From assembly GCF_017811755.1 (NCBI RefSeq), contig NZ_JADDJF010000024.1:1-52557 (forward strand): a DNA stretch of 52,557 bases, written 5' to 3'. The stretch comes from Pararhodobacter sp. SW119 (GTDB lineage: Bacteria > Pseudomonadota > Alphaproteobacteria > Rhodobacterales > Rhodobacteraceae). The translations under genes and the position numbers were made by a program. The notes below the pieces were generated by a model. That model saw only the letters and a program-made list of their open reading frames with translations. It ran no database searches and had not been told where the DNA came from. Positions 46,728-52,557 of this stretch are shown here, piece by piece. The first letter of the stretch is position 1; each line of letters begins with the position of its first letter.

Positions 46728-47921
46728 ATGAGTTTCGACGACATGAGCACGAGTTTCGACGAGGTGATCGAGCGCAGGGGCACCCATTCGGGCAAGTGGG
46801 ACCAGATGGAGGCCCGCTATGGCGTGAGCGCGCGCGACGGCATCCCGATGTGGGTGGCCGACATGGATTTCCGCCCGCCCCAGGCCGTGCGCCACGCGCT
46901 GGAGCGGATGATCGGGAACGGGATCTTCGGCTACTACGGCGACGACCGCGCCTATCTCGACGCGATCGGCTGGTGGATGCAGACCCGCCACGACTGGCAG
47001 ATCCAGCCCGATTGGGTCTTTACCACGCACGGGCTGGTCAACGGTACCGGCCTGACATTGCAGGCATTTACAGAGCCCGGCGACGGGATCGTGATGTTCA
47101 CGCCGGTCTATCACGCCTTCTTCCGGGTGATCCGGGCGGCGGGGCGGGAGGTGGTGGAATGCCCGCTGGTCGAACGCGACGGGCGGATGACCATGGATTT
47201 CGACGCCTATGACGCGCAGATGACCGGGCGCGAGAAGATGGTGATCCTCTGCTCGCCGCACAACCCCGGCGGGCAGGTGTGGGCGGCGAAGGAGTTGCGC
47301 GGCCTGGCCGATTTCGCGCGCCGGCACGACCTGATCCTGGTCTCGGACGAGATCCACCACGACCTGGTGATGCCGGGCCACCGGCACACCGTCATGGCCA
47401 ATGCGGCGCCCGAGATCATGGACCGGCTGGTGATGATGTCGGCCACGACGAAAACCTTCAATCTGGCCGGCGGGCATACCGGCAATGTCATCATCGCCGA
47501 CGAGGTGCTGCGCAAGCGGTTCGCCAACACATTGGCCGCGCTGGGTATTTCGGCGAACTCCTTCGGCATCGAGATGGCGCGCGCCGCCTACAGCCTCGAA
47601 GGCGCCGCCTGGGTCGACGCGCTTTGTGCCTATCTGGACGGCAACCGGCGGATCTTCGAGGAGGGGTTGCGCGCGATCCCCGGCGTGAAGGTCACGCCCC
47701 TGCAGGCGACCTATCTGGAATGGGTGGATTTCCGCGCCCTGGGCATGGAGGAGGCCGAAATCCGCCGCCGGATCGAGGGCGCGGCGCGGATCGCGGCGAA
47801 CCACGGCGAGACCTTCGGAAAGGGCGGCGCTGGGTTCCAGCGCTTCAACATCGCGACGCCGCGGGCGCGGGTGAAGGAAGCGGTGGAGCGGCTGCAGGCG
47901 GCGTTTTCGGACGTGCAGTAG
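46728..47921 (+). CDS. MalY/PatB-type PLP-dependent C-S beta-lyase
   Basis: 397 aa from MSFDDMSTSFDEVIERRGTH. A fold-type I aminotransferase-like enzyme: GIPMWVADMDFRPPQAV, FGYYG, the motif SPHNPGGQVW, SDEIHHDLVM, and the PLP lysine in SATTKTFNLAGGHTGN. MalY/PatB members cleave cystathionine or other S-conjugates to pyruvate, ammonia and a thiol; related proteins are annotated as aminotransferases. Which substrate applies is not visible. No terminator was identified after it. The dispersed repeat starts 10 bp past the stop. Confidence 0.9.
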   Translation: MSFDDMSTSFDEVIERRGTHSGKWDQMEARYGVSARDGIPMWVADMDFRPPQAVRHALERMIGNGIFGYYGDDRAYLDAIGWWMQTRHDWQIQPDWVFTTHGLVNGTGLTLQAFTEPGDGIVMFTPVYHAFFRVIRAAGREVVECPLVERDGRMTMDFDAYDAQMTGREKMVILCSPHNPGGQVWAAKELRGLADFARRHDLILVSDEIHHDLVMPGHRHTVMANAAPEIMDRLVMMSATTKTFNLAGGHTGNVIIADEVLRKRFANTLAALGISANSFGIEMARAAYSLEGAAWVDALCAYLDGNRRIFEEGLRAIPGVKVTPLQATYLEWVDFRALGMEEAEIRRRIEGAARIAANHGETFGKGGAGFQRFNIATPRARVKEAVERLQAAFSDVQ

Positions 47922-47931
47922 GGCCCAAATT

Positions 47932-48014
47932 ACCCACCGGCAGGGTGCTGGCGGGCGTATGGCAAGGGGCTGGCAAGCATATGGCAAACGTATGGCAGTT
48001 CCGAACGGTGCGGT
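47932..48014 (-). repeat. Dispersed repeat of 11-bp units, copy B
   Basis: Inverted second copy of the block at 35289-35372. On the minus strand the units read TGCCATACGTT, TGCCATATGCT, TGCCAGCCCCT, TGCCATACGCC, CGCCAGCACCC and then TGCCGGTGGG, preceded by ACCGTTCGGAAC. Most positions agree with copy A. It lies between the malY-like stop and the truncated 3' end of the IS remnant. Confidence 0.75.
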
Positions 48015-48029
48015 AGGGAATTGGCAGGG

Positions 48030-48450
48030 ATCGTATCCGCTTGACCTTCAACGCGTCTCGGAACCAGTCGGCATCAGATCCACGGTCCGCGAGCAGCCAT
48101 TCAGTGGCAGGCAGGCTGCTCAACAGGGCTGCCGCGCCGGTGTCGTCGCTGACCTGGCCCGACGTCATGAAGAACCGCAACGGCCGACCTTTCGCATCCG
48201 TGACGGCGTGTGGCTTCGTGTTCAGCCCGCCCTTCGTCCACCCGATCAGACGCCCGCGTTGACCGTCAGGCCCCGCTATTTCGCCCGCAGGCTCGAGGCC
48301 GTGCGATGCACTTTCAGGTAGACGGTTTCAGCCGCGCCATCTGCTCCTCGGTCAGCCAGAAAAGATTGCTCATCATCACCTCCGTCCGCTCGGGGAGATT
48401 GAATCACGCACGCCCAGCGGCCTCAAGCGAAACAACAGGTCCTGACCCTA
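48030..48450 (-). pseudogene. IS5-family transposase remnant
   Basis: On the minus strand the reading starts MSNLFWLTEEQMARLKP at 48373 and jumps straight to a mid-protein segment (YLKVHRTASSLRAK) that ends in a stop. It continues in another frame as GRLIGWTKGGLNTKPHAVTD and RFFMTSGQVSDDTGAAALL, with the DDE-region string LLADRGSDADWFRDALK, then breaks off. These are typical of IS5-group transposases. An internal deletion, a frameshift and a missing C-terminus make it dead. An AGGGTCAGGACCTGTT string near 48434-48449 may be the surviving left terminal end. Confidence 0.8.
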
Positions 48451-48640
48451 GTCACGGTATTTCCAGACGTGATCATCACCCAGAAGCTTGTGTCGTTCCG
48501 ATCTGGCAGGAAATCGCTCGATCGATTAGGGTCGAGGGGTTCGGATTCGGTGTCTGAGCGTGACGCTGGCAGGGCTCGTGCTGGTGGGTGGAAGACGCGG
48601 CGGGGTCTGCTACTCGGTAGCAAGTGAACTCTGAAAACCA

Positions 48641-48680
48641 CCGGAAATCGCCGGAAATCGGGGAGAATCACAGGAAATCC
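48641..48680 (+). repeat. Short tandem repeat upstream of dusA
   Basis: CCGGAAATCG occurs twice in tandem (48641-48660), followed by degraded relatives (GGGAGAATCA and CAGGAAATCC). It ends about 37 bp upstream of the dusA ATG. Role unknown; it could simply be a small slippage repeat. Confidence 0.5.
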
Positions 48681-48717
48681 GCTCAGTGGCTTACAACTTG
48701 AATGGCTATCTAAGTTT

Positions 48718-49707
48718 ATGAAATCAAATGTAGAACTCGCATCACGGCTTTCCGTGGCCCCGATGATGGACTGGACCGACCGGCATTGCCGCTATTTTCA
48801 CCGGCAACTGAGCGGGCGGACGCTGCTCTATACCGAAATGGTCACATCGGCGGCACTGATCCGCGGCGGGGCCCGGCATCTTCTGGCGTACGATCCGGCC
48901 GAGCAGCCGCTGGCGCTGCAACTCGGCGGATCCGACGCGGCGGAACTGGCGCAGGCGGCCCGGATCGGTGCCGAAGAAGGGTATGCCGAGGTGAACCTGA
49001 ATGTCGGCTGCCCGTCCGACCGGGTGCAATCGGGCTGTTTCGGGGCGATGCTGATGCGCGAGCCTGAGCGCGTCGTGGACTGCGTAAGCGAGATGTCCGC
49101 CGCCAGCCACGCCGAAATCACGGTCAAATGCCGCATCGGCGTCGATGACCAGATCCCCGAGGAAGTGCTGCCGCGATTCCTAGACATGCTGCGATCCGCC
49201 GGGGTCAGGCGCGTGATCATCCATGCCCGCAAGGCCTGGCTGCAGGGCCTTTCGCCGAAGGAAAACCGCGAGGTTCCGCCGCTGGACCATGGGCTGGTTC
49301 TGGCAATGAAGCGTGCTTTCCCCGACCTTTCGATCTGCATCAACGGCGGCATCGAGACGCTTGATCAGGCAATGGATTTCCTGCGTGAGGGATTGGACGG
49401 CGTGATGGTCGGGCGCGCCGCGTACCATCATCCGGCCGCGATCCTGCTAGGCGCGGACCGGCGCATCCATGGCTTGGCGGACAGGGATATCACGCCCACC
49501 GACGCGGCGCTGGCAATGCGGCCCTATATCGCCCGTCACCTTTCCCAGGGGGGGCGGCTGGGTGCTGTCACACGCCATATGCTGGGGCTTTTTTCCGGCC
49601 GTCCGGGCGCGCGCGCCTGGCGACGGGCGCTGTCGGAAGCCCCGAACGGCGGGTTGGCCGAGTACGACAACGCGCTCCAATCGCTTGTTCATCGAGCGGC
49701 CGCATGA
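48718..49707 (+). CDS. dusA: tRNA-dihydrouridine synthase A-like protein
   Basis: Flavin enzyme reducing uridine in the tRNA D-loop (U20/U20a in DusA). 329 aa. FMN-barrel motifs are SVAPMMDWTDRHCRYFHR, LYTEMVTSAALIRGG, LQLGGSDAAELA, NLNVGCPSDRVQSG, TVKCRIGVDD, IIHARKAWLQGLSPKENR and MVGRAAYHHP. The usual catalytic-Cys context FGACLM reads FGAMLM here, with a Cys four positions earlier (GCFGAMLM), see findings. It is the first gene of an operon; its stop overlaps the next start (ATGA). Confidence 0.93.
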   Translation: MKSNVELASRLSVAPMMDWTDRHCRYFHRQLSGRTLLYTEMVTSAALIRGGARHLLAYDPAEQPLALQLGGSDAAELAQAARIGAEEGYAEVNLNVGCPSDRVQSGCFGAMLMREPERVVDCVSEMSAASHAEITVKCRIGVDDQIPEEVLPRFLDMLRSAGVRRVIIHARKAWLQGLSPKENREVPPLDHGLVLAMKRAFPDLSICINGGIETLDQAMDFLREGLDGVMVGRAAYHHPAAILLGADRRIHGLADRDITPTDAALAMRPYIARHLSQGGRLGAVTRHMLGLFSGRPGARAWRRALSEAPNGGLAEYDNALQSLVHRAAA

Positions 49708-51092
49708 GAGCGCGCGCGCTGGCCCTTGCCGCGCTTCTGATGAGCGCCTGTGCCGTTCCGCAGGACGCTGCCCGGCTCAACGACGCCGTCTCGCCGCTGC
49801 CAGTGGCGCAGATCTTCGATCCGGGCGCACCGCGCGCACTGCCGGCGGCGCGAGCGAACAGGGACATGGTGCGTGATTTCATGGAACTCGGGTTCCGGAT
49901 GGAAAGCGGGCGCCCGATCCCGCAATTCTCGCGCTATGAGGGGCCGGTTCTGGTTGTTCTGAACGGAAGCGTACCGGCGCGCGCGCAGATCGACCTCGAC
50001 CGCCTGATCGCCCGTCTGCGCAACGAAGCGGGCATCGACATCGCGCGCGCACCGGGCAATCGAACCGAGCCGGGGCAGAACACCCTCGCGATCGAATTTC
50101 TGACCCAGAACGAGATGCGCCGGGCCGTGCCGAACGCGGCCTGTTTCGTGGTCCCCAACGTCACGTCATGGTCCGAGTTCACCGCCAACCGGCGCAGCCC
50201 GAGCATCGACTGGACGCGCGTCGCGCAACGCCGTCAGACGGCTGTCTTCATTCCGATCGACACGACGCCGCAGGAGATCCGCGACTGCCTGCACGAGGAG
50301 GTCGCACAGGCGCTGGGGCCGCTCAATGACCTTTATCGTCTGCCCGACAGCGTCTTCAACGACGACAATTTCCAGACCACCCTGACCGGGTTCGACATGC
50401 TGATCCTGAGGGCGTGGCACGCGCCGGAACTGGCCCCCGGCATGGCGCCCGAAGCAGTTGCCGCGCGCCTGCCGGCGATCCTTGACCGATTGAACCCGGC
50501 GGGACGACGGCCCGGAGCACCCGACCCCGGACCCACCCCCCGCGACTGGATCGAGGCGATCGAGACAACGCTGGGCGCGGGCGCCAGCACGGCGCAGCGC
50601 CGCGCCGCGTCACAGCGGGCGGTGCAGATTGCCGGAGGCGAGGGCTGGCGCGGACCTCGCCTGGCGCTCAGCCTGTTTCTGGCGGCGCGTCTAGCCACGC
50701 GCGATGAGGGCAACGCCGCGTTCTCGGCGCTTCTGGCGGCCGGGGAAATCTATCGTAGATTGCCGGGCGGCGAGGTTCATGCCGCCCATGTCGACATGCA
50801 CATGGCCGTGCAGGCGCTGGCGGCGGGTCAGTACGACCTTGTCGTCACGCTGACCGAACGGGCCCGGCCCTACGCGAACCGGACCGAGAACGCCGCCTTT
50901 CAGGCGTCGCTTGCGTTTCTTCAGGCCGAGGCGCTGGAGCAGCGCGGCGAGGCGACGCGCGCGGCCCGCCTGCGCATCGACTCCCTGCCCGCGGCGCGGT
51001 ATGGGTTCGGCTCGCCGGCCGCGGTGCAGGCGCGGCTGGACGAGGTGGTGCGGCTGGGCGCCTTCTCGCGCAGGTTGGCGGCGGTCGAGTGA
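49704..51092 (+). CDS. DUF2927 lipoprotein
   Basis: 462 aa. Lipoprotein signal with lipobox LMSAC, so Cys16 would be lipidated and the protein is in the periplasm, probably on a membrane. A DUF2927 domain covers about residues 50-260 (RDMVRDFMELGFRMESGR, ACFVVPNV, CLHEEVAQALGPLNDLYRLPDS). The HEEVAQ string resembles a metalloprotease-like HExxx helix, but a full zinc site is not proven. The C-terminal part is helical and TPR-like (about 290-460). It overlaps dusA by 4 bp; the small membrane protein gene follows 29 bp later. Confidence 0.88.
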   Translation: MRARALALAALLMSACAVPQDAARLNDAVSPLPVAQIFDPGAPRALPAARANRDMVRDFMELGFRMESGRPIPQFSRYEGPVLVVLNGSVPARAQIDLDRLIARLRNEAGIDIARAPGNRTEPGQNTLAIEFLTQNEMRRAVPNAACFVVPNVTSWSEFTANRRSPSIDWTRVAQRRQTAVFIPIDTTPQEIRDCLHEEVAQALGPLNDLYRLPDSVFNDDNFQTTLTGFDMLILRAWHAPELAPGMAPEAVAARLPAILDRLNPAGRRPGAPDPGPTPRDWIEAIETTLGAGASTAQRRAASQRAVQIAGGEGWRGPRLALSLFLAARLATRDEGNAAFSALLAAGEIYRRLPGGEVHAAHVDMHMAVQALAAGQYDLVVTLTERARPYANRTENAAFQASLAFLQAEALEQRGEATRAARLRIDSLPAARYGFGSPAAVQARLDEVVRLGAFSRRLAAVE

Positions 51093-51121
51093 TCCGGGCA
51101 GAACGCAAAGGGTAGTCAGGC

Positions 51122-51286
51122 ATGATCATCATCGCTGGCCTTGTCGGGGGCGCGATCTGGGGCGCGTTGAGCGCGCGGCGACGCAAGGGCAATCGGCTGG
51201 ACATGCTGCAATACGCCGCGGTCGGCGGTATCGTCGGGGCGTTGGCCGGGGTTGTCGCCACGATCGCGATCGAACGGATGATCTGA
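51122..51286 (+). CDS. 54-aa membrane protein
   Basis: Not recognised as a named family. The reading frame gives two predicted membrane helices (IIIAGLVGGAIWGAL and AVGGIVGALAGVVATIAI) separated by a basic loop SARRRKGNRLDM. The glycine-zipper-like GxxxG spacing suggests helix packing. Its TGA shares one base with the ATG of the vWA gene (TGATG), so translation is coupled. The position inside a tight operon and the clean hydrophobic pattern support a real gene. Confidence 0.7.
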   Translation: MIIIAGLVGGAIWGALSARRRKGNRLDMLQYAAVGGIVGALAGVVATIAIERMI

Positions 51287-52470
51287 TGTTCCTGCCCTTC
51301 TACGACAACCTTCGCAAGCACGCCGTGCCGGTCAGCCTGCGCGAATACCTGGGCTTTCTGGAGGCGCTGCAGGCGGGGTTGGCGCAGTTCGATGCCGAGG
51401 GATTCTACTATCTCGCGCGGACGACGATGGTGAAGGACGAGCGCCACATCGACCGCTTCGACCGGGCGTTCGCGGCCAGTTTCAAGGGGTTGGATGCCAT
51501 CGATCCGGCCGCGGTCGTCGAGGTGCTGGACCTGCCGGCAGAGTGGCTGGAAAAGATGATGGAAAAGAACCTGAGCCCGGAGGAGCGCGCGAAGATCGAG
51601 GCGCTGGGTGGGTTCGAGAAGCTGATGGAGACGCTGAAGAAGCGGCTGGAGGAACAGAAGGGCCGGCATCAGGGCGGCAGCAAATGGATCGGGACGGGGG
51701 GCACCTCGCCCTTCGGCGCCTATGGCTACAACCCCGAGGGTGTGCGCATCGGGCAGAAGGAGGGGCGGCACGGGCGCGCGGTAAAGGTCTGGGACAAAAG
51801 GGAGTTTCGTGACCTTGACGACAGCGTGGAGCTGGGGACGCGCAACATCAAGGTGGCGTTGAAGCGGCTGCGGCGGTGGGCGCGGGAGGGGGCGGCGGAG
51901 GAGCTGGACCTGGACGGGACGATCCGGGCAACGGCGGAGCATGGGTATCTGGACGTCAAGACGCGGCCGGAGCGGCGCAACGCGGTGAAGGTGCTGCTGC
52001 TGCTGGACATCGGCGGGTCGATGGATGCGCATGTGCGGGTGGTGGAGGAATTGTTCAGCGCCGCGCGGATCGAGTTCAAGCATCTGGAGCACTATTACTT
52101 CCACAACTGCCTTTATGAATTCGTGTGGAAGAACAACGCGCGGCGCTGGTCCGAGCGGACCCCGACTTGGGAGGTGCTGCGCACCTATGGGTCTGATTAC
52201 AAGTGCATTTTCGTGGGCGATGCGTCGATGTCGCCCTACGAGATCGCCTATGTGGGCGGCGCCAACGAGCACTGGAACGAAGAGTCCGGCGCGACCTGGC
52301 TGGCGCGGGCGCGGGCGCAGTGGCCGGACCATCTGTGGATCAATCCGACGCCCGAGGGGTACTGGCCGCACACCCAGTCGATCGCCATGATTCGCGAGAT
52401 TCTTGAGGATCGGATGGTCCCGATGACGCTGGACGGGCTGGGCCGGGGGATGCGTTTGCTGGCGCGCTGA
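51286..52470 (+). CDS. CoxE-like von Willebrand factor A domain protein
   Basis: 394 aa. The N-terminal helical part (FLPFYDNLRKHAVPVSLREYLGF) and a charged middle (EKNLSPEERAKIEALGGFEKL, GTGGTSPFGAYG) lead to a C-terminal vWA domain from about residue 235. The metal-ion-dependent adhesion site reads DIGGSM rather than DxSxS. CoxE-type vWA proteins usually act with a MoxR-type AAA+ ATPase in assembling metalloenzymes or other complexes; no such ATPase is in the window, though the end of the window cuts off what follows. No signal peptide, so probably cytoplasmic. It is the last visible gene of the dusA operon. Confidence 0.88.
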   Translation: MFLPFYDNLRKHAVPVSLREYLGFLEALQAGLAQFDAEGFYYLARTTMVKDERHIDRFDRAFAASFKGLDAIDPAAVVEVLDLPAEWLEKMMEKNLSPEERAKIEALGGFEKLMETLKKRLEEQKGRHQGGSKWIGTGGTSPFGAYGYNPEGVRIGQKEGRHGRAVKVWDKREFRDLDDSVELGTRNIKVALKRLRRWAREGAAEELDLDGTIRATAEHGYLDVKTRPERRNAVKVLLLLDIGGSMDAHVRVVEELFSAARIEFKHLEHYYFHNCLYEFVWKNNARRWSERTPTWEVLRTYGSDYKCIFVGDASMSPYEIAYVGGANEHWNEESGATWLARARAQWPDHLWINPTPEGYWPHTQSIAMIREILEDRMVPMTLDGLGRGMRLLAR

Positions 52471-52515
52471 GGCGGGTTAACGGAGTCTTGCAAGGGCGGG
52501 TTAAAAAAGTCTTGC
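52471..52515 (+). repeat. Pair of 21-bp direct repeats after the vWA gene
   Basis: GGCGGGTTAA, three variable bases, then AGTCTTGC occurs at 52471-52491 and again at 52495-52515: 18 of 21 positions identical with a 24-bp period. It begins immediately after the vWA stop codon. It may be an operator or promoter array for the next gene outside the window. Confidence 0.6.
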
Positions 52516-52557
52516 GGGGTCTGGCAGCGCCTGGCGCGATTTCGGCGAAAACCCCTT

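Larger units (their letters stand above)
47922..48717. other. About 800-bp accessory gap with repeat and IS remnant
   Basis: There is no intact gene. From left to right it holds copy B of the 11-bp-unit repeat (47932-48014), the decayed IS5-type transposase (about 48030-48450), and about 265 bp of unrecognised sequence with a short tandem repeat just upstream of dusA. Confidence 0.7.

Overview
The window is one contiguous stretch of high-GC, gene-dense chromosome from an alphaproteobacterium, most likely a member of Rhodobacterales (Rhodobacteraceae sensu lato). The strongest pointers are the regB-senC-regA redox cluster with near-canonical RegA and RegB motifs, the alphaproteobacterial AddAB nuclease, a SecB with a low-complexity N-terminus, an EPSP synthase of the alphaproteobacterial subtype, a VPLPA-type C-terminal sorting tail and CtrA-type binding boxes. 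No rRNA, convincing tRNA, CRISPR array or intact mobile element was seen. The only mobile DNA is a decayed IS5-family transposase remnant near 48.0-48.45 kb.

Layout. 0-9.3 kb: hslVU (minus), then tsaE-addB-addA-trxA (plus), covering proteolysis, t6A tRNA modification, break repair and thiol redox. 9.3-14.5 kb: signalling, with a membrane PAS protein (DivL-like candidate) behind a perfect CtrA box, then regB / senC-regA and an HD hydrolase. 14.5-19.1 kb: secB and fxsA diverging from a Tim44-like gene, smr and ilvA. 19.1-23.2 kb: an Hpt protein and a receiver-PP2C phosphatase diverging around a near-CtrA box, then parE. 23.3-27.6 kb: an ArsR-permease pair and two secreted proteins (a sulfatase-modifying-factor-like protein and a large protein faintly resembling phosphodiester glycosidases). 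27.8-30.6 kb: fumC, a GDSL esterase with a sorting tail, and a DUF4169 protein. 30.8-46.6 kb: mostly housekeeping (cmk, aroA, acr3, lrp/lysE, mazG, gltA, gltX, comEC, nadK, glyA, a hydrolase, fmt and two peptide deformylases). 46.7-52.5 kb: a MalY/PatB-like C-S lyase, the IS remnant, and a tight dusA - DUF2927 lipoprotein - 54-aa membrane protein - CoxE-like vWA operon.

How genes may work together. The window brings redox control (RegBA) close to two loci that look tied to the CtrA phosphorelay. One is the DivL-like PAS gene. The other is the Hpt / receiver-PP2C pair, which resembles the partner-switching phosphatase RbaY of Rhodobacter capsulatus. Arsenic-type functions are split between arsR-permease and a lone acr3 about 8 kb away.

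The most unusual signal is non-coding. Four gaps beyond gene 3' ends (near 0.15, 21.2, 30.6 and 44.6 kb) carry the same kind of element: a T-rich tract, then TCA, then a CTTG-like core, then a perfect 16-18 bp palindrome whose centre sits at the same distance every time although its arm sequence differs in each copy. A separate dispersed repeat built of 11-bp units occurs twice, in opposite orientations (35.3 and 47.9 kb). Family assignments come from motifs and length only; no database search was possible.
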